This document shows positions 35,102-44,851 of a stretch of 64,000 nucleotides of DNA, one piece after another. The first letter of the stretch is position 1. Every line of letters starts with the position of its first letter. Both the position numbers and the translations under genes were made by a program. This DNA is from Cellulomonas sp. Root485. GTDB taxonomy: Bacteria > Actinomycetota > Actinomycetes > Actinomycetales > Cellulomonadaceae. The stretch covers positions 237,789 through 301,788 of the forward strand of contig NZ_LMFC01000001.1 of assembly GCF_001426705.1 (NCBI RefSeq), written 5' to 3'. The notes below the pieces were generated by a model that saw only the letters and a list, made by a program, of their open reading frames with translations, was not told the origin of the DNA and made no database searches.

Positions 35102-36444
35102 TCCTCATCGGCGAGGCTGTGGCCCCTGTGACGGCCGACTTCAGCAACGACACCTGGTGGATCTGGCTCATCAAGGCCGTCGCCATCGTCGTGTTCCTGC
35201 TGACCAGCGTCCTGATCGCCATCTGGTTCGAGCGCAAGGTCGTCGCCCGCATGCAGGTGCGTCCCGGCCCGAACGTGCACGGACCCTTCGGCCTGCTCCA
35301 GTCGCTCGCCGACGCCATGAAGCTCCTGGTCAAGGAGGACATGACGGTCAAGGCGGCGGACAAGCTCGTCTACATCGTCGCGCCGATGATCGCGGTGTTC
35401 TGCTCGCTGCTGACGTTCGCGGTCATCCCGTTCGGCCCGTCCGTGGACCTGTTCGGGATCATCACGCCGCTGCAGCTCACCGACTTCCCGGTGGCGGTGC
35501 TCTACATCCTCGCGTGCGCGTCGGTGGGCGTGTACGGGATCGTGCTCGGCGGCTGGTCGTCCGGGTCCACGTACCCGCTGCTCGGCGCCGTGCGCTCCAC
35601 CGCGCAGGTCATCTCCTACGAGCTGGCGATGGGCCTGTCGCTGGTCAGCGTCTTCATCCTGGCCGGCTCGATGTCGACCTCGCAGATCGTCACGTCGCAG
35701 ACCGCGGTGTGGTGGTTCCTGCCGCTGCTGCCCGCGTTCGTCATCTACATCATCTCGATGGTCGGCGAGACGAACCGCCTGCCGTTCGACCTCCCGGAGG
35801 CCGAGGGCGAGCTGGTGTCGGGGTACATGACCGAGTACTCGTCGATGAAGTTCGCGTGGTTCTTCCTCGCCGAGTACATCAACATGCTGAACGTCTCGGC
35901 CGTCGCCACCACGCTGTTCCTGGGCGGGTGGCGTGCGCCGTGGCCGATCTCCACGATCAACGACGGCATGTTCAACGAGGGCTGGTGGCCGGTCCTGTGG
36001 TTCCTGGCCAAGCTCTGGGCGCTCATGTTCGTGTTCGTGTGGATCCGCGGGTCGGTCCTGCGGTTCCGGTACGACCAGTTCATGAAGATCGGCTGGAAGG
36101 TGCTCATCCCGGCCGCCCTGGTCTGGGTGGTCGCCGTGGGCGTGGTGCAGGGCGTCCGGCAGTTCTCCGGCCTGGAGCTGCGTTCCGTGCTCTTCGTGCT
36201 CGCCGGCATCGTGCTCGTGGGCCTCGTGATCTCGTTCCTGATCCCGGAGAAGAAGCAGCCCGGCGCGCCGGAGCGACCCCCCGGTCCGCAGGTGTACGAC
36301 CCGTACGCCGGTGGCTACCCCGTGCCGCCGCTGCCGGGGCAGGTGCTGCCCCCGTCCCCGCGCAAGCAGCGCGCAGCCGCAGCCACAGCGGCAGCTGACA
36401 ACGAGACGACCCCCCAGGTCACCCAGGAGGTGCACGGTGGCTGA
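35098..36444 (+). CDS. nuoH: NADH-quinone oxidoreductase subunit H
   Basis: 448 residues with eight membrane helices. [25 protein letters not shown] and [22 protein letters not shown] are the conserved charged loops that line the quinone chamber. A Pro/Gln/Ala-rich cytoplasmic tail of about 65 residues after the last helix is an actinobacterial-style extension. It overlaps nuoI by eight bases, so the nuoI ribosome site lies inside nuoH. Confidence 0.97.
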   Translation: MILIGEAVAPVTADFSNDTWWIWLIKAVAIVVFLLTSVLIAIWFERKVVARMQVRPGPNVHGPFGLLQSLADAMKLLVKEDMTVKAADKLVYIVAPMIAVFCSLLTFAVIPFGPSVDLFGIITPLQLTDFPVAVLYILACASVGVYGIVLGGWSSGSTYPLLGAVRSTAQVISYELAMGLSLVSVFILAGSMSTSQIVTSQTAVWWFLPLLPAFVIYIISMVGETNRLPFDLPEAEGELVSGYMTEYSSMKFAWFFLAEYINMLNVSAVATTLFLGGWRAPWPISTINDGMFNEGWWPVLWFLAKLWALMFVFVWIRGSVLRFRYDQFMKIGWKVLIPAALVWVVAVGVVQGVRQFSGLELRSVLFVLAGIVLVGLVISFLIPEKKQPGAPERPPGPQVYDPYAGGYPVPPLPGQVLPPSPRKQRAAAATAAADNETTPQVTQEVHGG

Positions 36445-37240
36445 CCAGCGCAAGCCTGCCCGCAAGCAGGCCGCCCAGACACCCGCGAAGGGCAAGGCCG
36501 TCGCCCCGCGTCCCCGCTCGGGCGAGGTCGCCGCGCCCGAGCCCGAGGGGTACACCTCGCTCATCGAGCCGCGCGGTGCCGTCTCCGACTTCCTCGCCCC
36601 CGTCGGCGGGTTCGGCGTCACGCTGTCGAACATGTTCCGGCCGACGGTCACCGAGCAGTACCCGTCGGAGAAGGTGCCCGCCAAGCCCCGGTACCACGGG
36701 CGACACCAGCTCAACCGGTACGCGGACGGCCTGGAGAAGTGCATCGGCTGCGAGCTGTGCGCGTGGGCGTGCCCCGCGGACGCGATCTACGTCGAGGGCG
36801 CGGACAACACCCCCGACAACCAGCGCTCGCCGGGGGAGCGGTACGGCAGCGTCTACCAGATCAACTACCTGCGCTGCATCTTCTGCGGCCTGTGCATCGA
36901 GGCGTGCCCGACGCGTGCGCTGACGATGACCAACGAGTTCGAGCTGGCCGGCCCCACGCGTGCCGGGATGATCTGGGAGAAGCAGGACCTGCTCGCCCCG
37001 CTGCGCAGCGGGATGCTCCAGGCGCCGCACCCGATGGTCGAGGGCACGACGGACACCGACTACTACCGCGGTGAGGTCACGAGCTCCACGCCCGCGCAGG
37101 TCGCGTGGGTCAAGGAGCACCGGCCCGACGACCCGACGCTGCCCGGTGGTGCCGGTCTGGACGCGGCGAACGTGCCGGGTCCGACGGCGGCCGTCATGGC
37201 GGCGACGGTGGCAGGCGCGACGAAGCAGGGCACCCGATGA
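36437..37240 (+). CDS. nuoI: NADH-quinone oxidoreductase subunit I
   Basis: 267 residues. Two 4Fe-4S motifs for N6a and N6b are intact: [16 protein letters not shown] near 102-117 and [16 protein letters not shown] near 142-157. An N-terminal Lys/Ala/Pro-rich stretch (1-40) and a C-terminal Ala/Gly-rich stretch extend the usual 160-180 residue core. GTG 36437 is set by CAGGAGG just upstream. It overlaps nuoJ by ATGA. Confidence 0.97.
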   Translation: MADQRKPARKQAAQTPAKGKAVAPRPRSGEVAAPEPEGYTSLIEPRGAVSDFLAPVGGFGVTLSNMFRPTVTEQYPSEKVPAKPRYHGRHQLNRYADGLEKCIGCELCAWACPADAIYVEGADNTPDNQRSPGERYGSVYQINYLRCIFCGLCIEACPTRALTMTNEFELAGPTRAGMIWEKQDLLAPLRSGMLQAPHPMVEGTTDTDYYRGEVTSSTPAQVAWVKEHRPDDPTLPGGAGLDAANVPGPTAAVMAATVAGATKQGTR

Positions 37241-38169
37241 GCGGGCTCGCCACCACCCTGCTCGAGAGCGGGGAGACGACGACCGCCGAGGCGGTGCTGT
37301 TCTGGGTCCTCGGACCGATCATGGTGCTCGCCGCGCTCAGCCTGCTCTTCGCCAAGAAGGCGGTGCACGCCGCGCTCGCCGTGATCGTCGTGATGATCTC
37401 GCTGGCGTTCCTCTACGTCGCGCAGGACGCGGTGTTCCTCGGGGTCGTCCAGGTGGTCGTCTACACCGGCGCCGTGATGATGCTCTTCCTGTTCGTCCTC
37501 ATGCTCGTCGGCGTCGACAGCTCGGACTCCCTGGTGGAGACCATCCGCGGGCAGCGCTGGATCGGCCTGCTGGCGGGCATCGGCCTCGGGGTGGTGCTGG
37601 TCGGCGTGGTGGGCCGCGCCACCTACGGCAAGCCGTACGGGCTGAGCGGGGAGCAGGTGGACAACAACCCGACGGGTGTCGCGCACATCATCTTCGGCCA
37701 GTACGTCTTCGCGTTCGAGGTCGTCGGCGCCCTGCTGGTCACGGCAGCGCTCGGCGCTCTCGTCCTGACGCACCGGCAGCGGCTCACCCCGCGCGTCGGT
37801 CAGCGCGAGCGGGCCGACGCCCGGGTCGCAGCCGGCGCGACGCTGACGCCGCTGCCGGCGCCGGGCGTGTACGCGCGGCACAACGCCATGGACGTCCCGG
37901 CTCTGGGACCGGACGGTCAGCCGCTCGAGAGCTCGGTCCCGCGCGTGCTGCGCGTCCGTGGGCAGGAGGCCGACGCCGAGGAGTTCGCCGCACGGACCCA
38001 GCGGGTGCTCGCCGGGGTCTCCCAGGTGCGCGGCAACCCGCCACCCCAGGCAGCACCTGAGAGCGCGGCCGTGAACGCGCCCGACCTCGGCGCCGCGGTG
38101 AGCGACACCGGCCAGGACGGCCGGTCGACCGGCCCAGCGGGCGTCATCGGACAGGAGGACGGCAAGTGA
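37237..38169 (+). CDS. nuoJ: NADH-quinone oxidoreductase subunit J
   Basis: 310 residues: five membrane helices in the first 185 residues, including the conserved [21 protein letters not shown] helix 3 that gates proton pumping, followed by a cytoplasmic extension of about 120 residues rich in Ala, Arg and Pro. The core length matches the family; the extension has no known domain. It overlaps nuoK by four bases. Confidence 0.95.
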   Translation: MSGLATTLLESGETTTAEAVLFWVLGPIMVLAALSLLFAKKAVHAALAVIVVMISLAFLYVAQDAVFLGVVQVVVYTGAVMMLFLFVLMLVGVDSSDSLVETIRGQRWIGLLAGIGLGVVLVGVVGRATYGKPYGLSGEQVDNNPTGVAHIIFGQYVFAFEVVGALLVTAALGALVLTHRQRLTPRVGQRERADARVAAGATLTPLPAPGVYARHNAMDVPALGPDGQPLESSVPRVLRVRGQEADAEEFAARTQRVLAGVSQVRGNPPPQAAPESAAVNAPDLGAAVSDTGQDGRSTGPAGVIGQEDGK

Positions 38170-38465
38170 GCCTGACCCACTACCTGGTCCTCTCGACCAT
38201 CCTGTTCTCCATCGGCGCGACGACTGTCCTGCTGCGCAGGAACGCGATCATCGTGTTCATGGGCGTCGAGCTCATGCTCAACGCCACCAACCTCATGCTC
38301 GTGACGTTCGCCCGGATCCACGGCGACCTCACGGGTCAGGTGCTCGCGTTCTTCGTGATGGTCGTGGCCGCCGCCGAGGTCGTCGTCGGGCTCGCGATCA
38401 TCGTGGCCATCTTCCGCACCCGCCGCTCGGCCTCGGTCGACGACATCAACCTGTTGAAGAGCTGA
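38166..38465 (+). CDS. nuoK: NADH-quinone oxidoreductase subunit K
   Basis: 99 residues with three membrane helices, the standard size. The two conserved helix glutamates are in [13 protein letters not shown] (Glu near 36) and [12 protein letters not shown] (Glu near 71). It is an MrpC-like part of the proton path. GTG start overlapping nuoJ. Confidence 0.97.
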   Translation: MSLTHYLVLSTILFSIGATTVLLRRNAIIVFMGVELMLNATNLMLVTFARIHGDLTGQVLAFFVMVVAAAEVVVGLAIIVAIFRTRRSASVDDINLLKS

Positions 38466-38473
38466 GGGGCGAC

Positions 38474-40459
38474 GTGCACACCCTGACAACTCTGGTGGCG
38501 AGCCTGCCCACCGACACGATCGCGCCTGCCAGCGAGACCGTGCGCGCCGGTGTCCTGCTCGTGGCCCCGCTGCTCGTCGGCCTGCCGCTGCTCAGCGCCG
38601 CGGTGCTGCTGCTCTCGGGTCGCCGCTCGGACCGCTGGGGGCACTGGCTCGGCGTGCTCGCGTCGGCCGCCTCCTTCGTCGTCGCCGCGATCGTGTTCGT
38701 CACGATGCTGCAGCGCTCCGAGGACTCGCGCGTCATCGACGTGTCGCTGGGGACGTGGATCGACGCGGGCGCCTTCCAGCTGGACGCGGGCATGCGGCTG
38801 GACCCGCTGTCGCTGACGTTCGTGCTGCTGGTGACGTTCGTCGGCACGCTCATCCACATCTACGCCGTGGCGTACATGGACCACGACGTCGACCGGCGGC
38901 GGTTCTTCGCCTACCTCAACCTGTTCGTCGCCGCGATGCTGATCCTCGTGCTGGCAGACAGCTACCTGCTGCTGTTCGTCGGCTGGGAGGGCGTCGGTCT
39001 GGCGTCGTACCTGCTCATCGGGTTCTGGAACTACAACACCGAGTACGCCGTCGCCGCCAAGAAGGCGTTCGTCGCCAACCGCATCGGTGACCTCGGCCTG
39101 ATCATCGCGCTCGGGATCATGTTCGCGACCTTCGGGGCGGTGGACTTCGGGACCGTGCTCAGCGGTGCGGACGGTGGCGCCAGCGAGGGCACGCTCACCG
39201 CGATCGGGCTCATGCTCCTGCTGGCCGCCTGCGGCAAGTCGGCGCAGTTCCCGCTGCAGTCCTGGCTCGGCGACGCGATGGCCGGCCCGACGCCGGTCTC
39301 CGCACTCATCCACGCCGCGACCATGGTCACCGCCGGCGTCTACCTGATCGTCCGGTCCGCGCCGCTGTTCGACGCTGCCCCGACGGCCCAGCTGGTCGTC
39401 GTCATCGTCGGTGCCATCACCCTGCTGTTCGGGGCGATCGTCGGCTGCGCGAAGGACGACATCAAGAAGGCGCTGGCCGCCTCGACGATGTCCCAGATCG
39501 GCTACATGATCCTGGCCGCCGGGCTCGGCCCGGTCGGCTACGCGTTCGCGATCTTCCACCTGATCACGCACGGCTTCTTCAAGGCCGGGATGTTCCTCGG
39601 GGCGGGGTCGGTCATGCACGGCATGGACGACCAGGTGAACATGCGCCGGTTCGGCGGGCTCTCGCGGTACATGACGATCACGTACCTGACGTTCATGGCC
39701 GGCTGGCTGGCCATCATCGGCATCCCGCCGTTCTCCGGGTTCTGGAGCAAGGACAAGATCATCGAGGCCGCATTCGTCCCGGTCGACGGGTCGCCGTGGC
39801 GGGCATGGGTGTTCGGCGCTATCACGATGCTGGCCGCCGGCATCACGGCGTTCTACATGTCACGGCTGTTCTTCATGACCTTCGAGGGCAAGCGCCGCTG
39901 GTCCACCAAGCGGGACGGCTCGGCACAGCACCCGCACGAGTCCCCGAAGCTCATGACCTGGCCCATGATCGTGCTGGCCGTCGGCTCGGTCGGCCTCGGT
40001 GCGTTCCTCGGGATCGGTGACCGGTTCGTCGACTGGCTTGCGCCCGTGCTCGGGCACCCCGAGCACGACGAGCCGGTGCTGCCTGTCCGGGTCATCACGG
40101 TCCTCACGCTCGCGCTCGTGATCCTCGGCGTGGTGATCGCCTGGCGGCGGTACGCGGTCTCGCAGGTCCCCGTCGTGCCGCCGGTGGGCACCGCGCTCAC
40201 CCGCGCGGCACGTGTCGACCTCTACCAGGACTCGGTCAACGACATCGCCCTGGTGGAGCCCGGTCAGGCCCTCACGCGTTCTCTCGTGTACGTCGACCGG
40301 ACCGCGATCGACGGCACCGTCACCGGTGTCGGGTTGTCCACGGTCCTGCTGGGTGGCTGGGTGCGGCGTCTGCAGACCGGGTACGTCCGGTCGTACGCCG
40401 CCTCGATGCTGCTCGGGCTGGTCGTCCTCGTCGTCGTCGTCCTGCTCGTGCAGAGCTGA
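38474..40459 (+). CDS. nuoL: NADH-quinone oxidoreductase subunit L
   Basis: 661 residues with about 16 membrane helices. Antiporter-like core signatures are present: [15 protein letters not shown] with the key Glu, [41 protein letters not shown], and the C-terminal lateral helix region. NuoL is the distal proton-pumping subunit. The GTG start follows GAGGGG eight bases after the nuoK stop. Confidence 0.97.
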   Translation: MHTLTTLVASLPTDTIAPASETVRAGVLLVAPLLVGLPLLSAAVLLLSGRRSDRWGHWLGVLASAASFVVAAIVFVTMLQRSEDSRVIDVSLGTWIDAGAFQLDAGMRLDPLSLTFVLLVTFVGTLIHIYAVAYMDHDVDRRRFFAYLNLFVAAMLILVLADSYLLLFVGWEGVGLASYLLIGFWNYNTEYAVAAKKAFVANRIGDLGLIIALGIMFATFGAVDFGTVLSGADGGASEGTLTAIGLMLLLAACGKSAQFPLQSWLGDAMAGPTPVSALIHAATMVTAGVYLIVRSAPLFDAAPTAQLVVVIVGAITLLFGAIVGCAKDDIKKALAASTMSQIGYMILAAGLGPVGYAFAIFHLITHGFFKAGMFLGAGSVMHGMDDQVNMRRFGGLSRYMTITYLTFMAGWLAIIGIPPFSGFWSKDKIIEAAFVPVDGSPWRAWVFGAITMLAAGITAFYMSRLFFMTFEGKRRWSTKRDGSAQHPHESPKLMTWPMIVLAVGSVGLGAFLGIGDRFVDWLAPVLGHPEHDEPVLPVRVITVLTLALVILGVVIAWRRYAVSQVPVVPPVGTALTRAARVDLYQDSVNDIALVEPGQALTRSLVYVDRTAIDGTVTGVGLSTVLLGGWVRRLQTGYVRSYAASMLLGLVVLVVVVLLVQS

Positions 40460-40470
40460 AGGAGCACTGA

Positions 40471-42009
40471 GTGATGTCGTCCTCCTTCCCCTGGCTGACC
40501 GCCCTGATCGTCGTGCCCCTGCTGGGTGCGGTGGCGCTGTGGGTGGTCCCTGCCGGACGCGCCCGAGCCGTCGCGCTCGGCGTCTCCCTGCTCGAGCTGG
40601 TGCTCGGCATCGCGGCGCTGACGGCGTTCGACGTCGCCGACGCCGGAGCGGTCCAGCTCCTCGAGGTGCACGGCTGGATCCCGGCGTTCGGGGTGTCCTA
40701 CGCGGTCGGCGTCGACGGCGTGGGCCTGATCCTCGTGCTCATGTCGGTCCTGATCGTGCCGGTGGTGGTCCTGGCCGCCTGGCGCGAGCAGGGCAGCCTC
40801 ACGGTGGCCTCCGACCAGCTGCGCCGGTACCTCGCGCTCGTCCTGCTCCTCGAGGCGTTCATCGTCGCCGTGTTCGCGGCCCGGGACGTGTTCTTCTTCT
40901 ACGTCCTGTTCGAGGCCATGCTCATCCCGGTCTACTTCATGATCGGCCTGTTCGGCGGGGCTCAGCGGCGCTACGCGGCCGTCAAGTTCCTGCTCTACTC
41001 GCTGACCGGTGGACTGATCATGCTGGTCGCCGTCATCGCCCTGTACCTGCAGGGTCCGGGCGGGCCGCAGGGCTTCCTCACGGAGAACCTCACGGGCCTC
41101 ACGTTGGACCCGACGGCCGAGAAGCTCATGTTCTGCGCGTTCTTCCTGGCGTTCGCCATCAAGGCGCCGATGTTCCCGGTGCACACCTGGCTGCCCGACG
41201 CCGCGCAGCAGGCGCCCGCGGGGACCTCGACGCTGCTGGTCGGTGTGCTGGACAAGGTGGGCACCTTCGGGATGCTCACGCTGTGCCTGCCGCTGTTCCC
41301 GAACGCGTCCCGGTGGGCGGCGCCGGTCGTCATCGTGCTCGCCGTCGTGTCGATCCTGTACGGGGCGCTGCTCGCCATCGGGCAGAAGGACCTCATGCGG
41401 CTCATCGCCTACACGTCGGTGTCGCACTTCGGGTTCATCGTGCTGGGCATCTTCGCGTTCACGTCGACGTCGGTCGCGGGCTCGTCGTTCTACATGGTCA
41501 ACCACGGGCTCTCGACCGCCGCGCTGTTCCTGATCGCCGGGTTCCTCGTCGCGCGGCGCGGCTCGCAGCAGATCGCCGACTTCGGTGGGCTGCAGAAGAT
41601 CGTTCCGGTGCTCGCGGGGACCTTCCTGGTCGCGGGCCTGTCCGCGCTGTCGCTGCCCGGCCTGTCCACCTTCATCAGCGAGTTCCTGGTGATCGTCGGC
41701 ACGTTCGCGCGGCACCCGGCCGCCGCGGTCGTCTCCACCCTCGGCGTGGTCCTCGCCGCGATCTACGTGCTGTGGACCTACCAGCGCATGTTCACCGGCC
41801 CGGAGCGGCCCGAGCTGGCCGGCATGGTCGACGCGGGAACCCGCGAGCGGTGGGTCGTCGCGCCGCTGCTCGCCCTGATGATCGTGTTCGGGTTCGTCCC
41901 CGGTCCGGCTCTGGACCTGGTCCGCCCGCCGGCGAGCGTGACGCTCGAGCAGGTGGGGGTCCAGGACGTGCCCGCCAACGCAGGCTCTGAGGAAGGGAGC
42001 GACCAGTGA
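40471..42009 (+). CDS. nuoM: NADH-quinone oxidoreductase subunit M
   Basis: About 512 residues with 14 membrane helices. FYVLFEAMLIPVYFMIG carries the key Glu, and FFLAFAIKAPMFPVHTWLPDAAQQAPAGTS the key Lys, of the antiporter-like channel. AAGGAG lies six bases before the GTG; an ATG follows directly at 40474. It pumps protons as one of three antiporter-like subunits. It overlaps nuoN by four bases. Confidence 0.97.
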   Translation: MMSSSFPWLTALIVVPLLGAVALWVVPAGRARAVALGVSLLELVLGIAALTAFDVADAGAVQLLEVHGWIPAFGVSYAVGVDGVGLILVLMSVLIVPVVVLAAWREQGSLTVASDQLRRYLALVLLLEAFIVAVFAARDVFFFYVLFEAMLIPVYFMIGLFGGAQRRYAAVKFLLYSLTGGLIMLVAVIALYLQGPGGPQGFLTENLTGLTLDPTAEKLMFCAFFLAFAIKAPMFPVHTWLPDAAQQAPAGTSTLLVGVLDKVGTFGMLTLCLPLFPNASRWAAPVVIVLAVVSILYGALLAIGQKDLMRLIAYTSVSHFGFIVLGIFAFTSTSVAGSSFYMVNHGLSTAALFLIAGFLVARRGSQQIADFGGLQKIVPVLAGTFLVAGLSALSLPGLSTFISEFLVIVGTFARHPAAAVVSTLGVVLAAIYVLWTYQRMFTGPERPELAGMVDAGTRERWVVAPLLALMIVFGFVPGPALDLVRPPASVTLEQVGVQDVPANAGSEEGSDQ

Positions 42010-43691
42010 CCGAGTTCGTCGCGCCGACGGTCGACTGGGCCGCACTGAGCCCGGTCATCATCGTGCTGCTCGCCGCCGTGGTCGGCGTGCTCGTCGAGGC
42101 GTTCGTCCCCGCCCGGCCCCGCCGCACCGTGCAGCTGACCCTCGCGGTCGCCGCGCTGGCCGGCGCCATCATCGCGGTCGCGGCGCTGTGGAGCGGCGTG
42201 GAGGAGACCGGTGGCACGGTCGTGCTCGGTGGTTCGCTGCTGGTCGACGGGCCCACCCTCGTCCTGCAGGCCACCATCGCGCTGCTGGCGCTGATCTCGC
42301 TGATGATCATCGCGGACCGGACGGAGACCGGGGAGGACGCCTTCGCGCCCAACGCCGCCGCCGTGCCGGGCTCCGACTACGAGGAGCTCGCGCGCCGCAA
42401 GGGCGTGCAGCAGACCGAGATCTACCCCCTGGTGCTGTTCGCCACCGGCGGCATGCTGATCTTCCCCGCCACGGGCGACCTGCTGACGCTGTTCGTCGCG
42501 CTCGAGGTGCTCTCCCTCCCGCTGTACCTGCTCACGGGCATGGCCCGTCGCCGGCGCCTGCTCTCGCAGGAGGCGTCGATGAAGTACTTCCTGCTCGGGG
42601 CGTTCTCCTCGGCGCTGCTGCTTTTCGGCATCGCGCTGGTCTACGGCTACTCGGGTTCGCTGCGGTACTCGGAGATCTCGGAGGCCACGCAGATCCCGGG
42701 CGGTCTGGACAGCCTGCTGCTCGTCGGCTCGGTGCTGATCCTGTCCGGCCTGCTGTTCAAGGTCGGCGCGGTGCCGTTCCACACGTGGACGCCCGACGTC
42801 TACCAGGGTGCCCCGACCCCGATCACCGGGTTCATGGCGGCGTGCACCAAGGCGGCGGCGTTCGGCGCGCTGCTGCGGATCGTCTACACGATGCTGCCCG
42901 GTCTCGCGTGGGACCTCGGCGTCCTGCTGTGGACCGTGGCGATCCTCACGATGGTCGTCGGCACGGTGGCAGCGCTGGTCCAGACGGACATGAAGCGCGT
43001 GCTCGGCTACTCCTCGATCGCGCACGCCGGGTTCATCCTCACGGGCATCATCGCGCTGAACGAGGCGGGCATCGTCGCGGTGCTGTTCTACCTGCTGGTC
43101 TACGGTGCGGCGACCGTCGGGGCGTTCGGGATCGTCTGGCTGGTGCGGGAGCGCGCCGGTGGGCACGACGGCGCCGACGGGACCAGCTCGATCCTCGGCG
43201 AGGCCACCCACCTGTCCCAGTGGGCCGGGCTCGGCAGGACGCACCCGCTGCTCGCCCTCACGTTCGGGCTGTTCCTGCTCTCGTTCGCGGGCATCCCGCT
43301 GACCGCCGGCTTCGCGGGGAAGTTCTCCGTGTTCTCCGCCGCGGTCGAGGGTGGCGCCTGGCCGCTGGCGCTCATCGGCGTGCTGGCGTCGTCCGTCGCG
43401 GTGTTCTTCTACGTGCGGATCATCGTGCTGATGTTCTTCACGGAGCCCGCGGGCGCCGACGGCGAGCCCACCGCGGCCGCCGCCCTGGCGCCCTCGGCGG
43501 AGGGCTTCGCACTGGCAGGCGACGCAGCGGTGGCCGTCCAGGCGCGCTCGACCGTCACGACGACGGTCATCGGGACCGAGGGGTTCGCCGTGGTCGCGAT
43601 CGCCGCCTGTGCGCTGGTGACCGTCGTGCTCGGCGTGTTCCCGTCGCCCGTGCTCGACCTCATCGCATCCGTGGCGACGTTCCTGCCGTGA
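42006..43691 (+). CDS. nuoN: NADH-quinone oxidoreductase subunit N
   Basis: 561 residues with 14 membrane helices. FVALEVLSLPLYLLTG carries the conserved Glu, and LFKVGAVPFHTWTPDVYQGAPTPITGFMA the Lys and helix-break residues. A loop near 110-140 and a section near 480-510 are longer than in E. coli. It is the last gene of the nuo operon; no hairpin terminator was seen in the 46-bp gap before the polyprenyl synthase gene. Confidence 0.97.
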   Translation: MTEFVAPTVDWAALSPVIIVLLAAVVGVLVEAFVPARPRRTVQLTLAVAALAGAIIAVAALWSGVEETGGTVVLGGSLLVDGPTLVLQATIALLALISLMIIADRTETGEDAFAPNAAAVPGSDYEELARRKGVQQTEIYPLVLFATGGMLIFPATGDLLTLFVALEVLSLPLYLLTGMARRRRLLSQEASMKYFLLGAFSSALLLFGIALVYGYSGSLRYSEISEATQIPGGLDSLLLVGSVLILSGLLFKVGAVPFHTWTPDVYQGAPTPITGFMAACTKAAAFGALLRIVYTMLPGLAWDLGVLLWTVAILTMVVGTVAALVQTDMKRVLGYSSIAHAGFILTGIIALNEAGIVAVLFYLLVYGAATVGAFGIVWLVRERAGGHDGADGTSSILGEATHLSQWAGLGRTHPLLALTFGLFLLSFAGIPLTAGFAGKFSVFSAAVEGGAWPLALIGVLASSVAVFFYVRIIVLMFFTEPAGADGEPTAAAALAPSAEGFALAGDAAVAVQARSTVTTTVIGTEGFAVVAIAACALVTVVLGVFPSPVLDLIASVATFLP

Positions 43692-43725
43692 CGCACTCCT
43701 GTCGGGCGGGATCGCCTGGCCGGGA

Positions 43726-43731
43726 TAGGTT
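43726..43731 (+). promoter_or_regulatory. predicted leaderless -10 box of the polyprenyl synthase gene
   Basis: TAGGTT, six bases before the GTG at 43738; no Shine-Dalgarno is present. Confidence 0.4.
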
Positions 43732-43737
43732 CTAGCC

Positions 43738-44745
43738 GTGACTTCGTCGACGACCTTCCCGCTGGCCGATCCTGATCTGGCCGACCGGTTGGCCGTGCGG
43801 CTCGCGCTGGTCGAGGAGCGTCTGCGGGACGCCGTGGCCAACGTGGACCCGCTGGCCGACGATGCGTCGCGGCACCTGGTCAACGCGGGCGGCAAGCGGC
43901 TGCGCCCGCTGCTGACCCTCCTGGCGGCCGAGCTGGGGGACGGGTCGCGCCGGGAGGTCGTCGACGCCGCGGTCGTCGTCGAGCTCACGCACCTGGCCAC
44001 GCTGTACCACGACGACGTCATGGACTCGGCGCCGCTGCGTCGCGGGGCCCCGGCAGCCCATGAGGTGTGGGGCAACTCGGTCGCCATCCTCACCGGGGAC
44101 CTGCTCTTCGCGCGGGCATCGGCGACGGTCGCGGGCCTCGGGCCGGACGCGGTCCGGATCCAGGCCGCGACGTTCGAGCGACTGTGCCTGGGGCAGCTGC
44201 ACGAGACCGTCGGCCCCCGGCCGGAGGACGACCGGGTGGCCCACTACCTGCAGGTCCTCGCGGACAAGACGGCGTCCCTCATCGCCACGTCGGCCCGGTT
44301 CGGGGCCATGTTCGCGGGCTGCCGGCCCGACGTCGTCGCCACCGTGACGGGCTTCGGGGAGAAGATCGGCGTCGCGTTCCAGCTGGCGGACGACGTCATC
44401 GACCTCACCTCGGACGGCGACGTGACCGGCAAGACGCCGGGTACGGACCTGCGGGAGCGTGTGCCGACGATGCCGGCGCTCCTCCTGCGCGCCCGTGCCG
44501 CGCTGGAGGGCTCCTCCGACGAGGACCGTCGTCTGGTCGCGCTGCTCGACGGGGACCTGTCGAGCGACGACGACCTGGCCGCCGCGGTCGCCGCCCTGCG
44601 GGTGCACCCCGTCGTGGCGGACACCCGGGCACGGGCCGTCGCGCTCGCCCAGGCGGCCGTCCGTGAGCTCGACCCGCTGCCTGCCGGACCCGTGAAGGAC
44701 GCGCTGGTCTCGTTCGCGGACGCCCTCGTGGACCGGGCGGCCTGA
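43738..44745 (+). CDS. polyprenyl diphosphate synthase (menaquinone side chain)
   Basis: 335-residue trans-prenyltransferase. The first Asp-rich motif is LYHDDVMDSAPLRRG (Asp92, Asp93, Asp96) and the second is FQLADDVIDLTSDGD near 220-233; the GGKRLRP segment near 51-57 binds isopentenyl diphosphate. The residue five before the first motif is bulky and the chain length product cannot be read reliably. Its place after nuoN and near the men genes, as with grcC1 in mycobacteria, suggests it makes the menaquinone tail used by MenA. GTG with a TAGGTT box six bases upstream points to its own leaderless promoter. Confidence 0.9.
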   Translation: MTSSTTFPLADPDLADRLAVRLALVEERLRDAVANVDPLADDASRHLVNAGGKRLRPLLTLLAAELGDGSRREVVDAAVVVELTHLATLYHDDVMDSAPLRRGAPAAHEVWGNSVAILTGDLLFARASATVAGLGPDAVRIQAATFERLCLGQLHETVGPRPEDDRVAHYLQVLADKTASLIATSARFGAMFAGCRPDVVATVTGFGEKIGVAFQLADDVIDLTSDGDVTGKTPGTDLRERVPTMPALLLRARAALEGSSDEDRRLVALLDGDLSSDDDLAAAVAALRVHPVVADTRARAVALAQAAVRELDPLPAGPVKDALVSFADALVDRAA

Positions 44746-44851
44746 GCCGCGCCCTCGCGTGCTTCCCCTCGGGTGAACGCGGGCGCGTCGCCGGTGCCGC
44801 ATCTGGCACCATGACGCGCGGGCATGCCCGAGTCCGTACACGGAGGAACCT

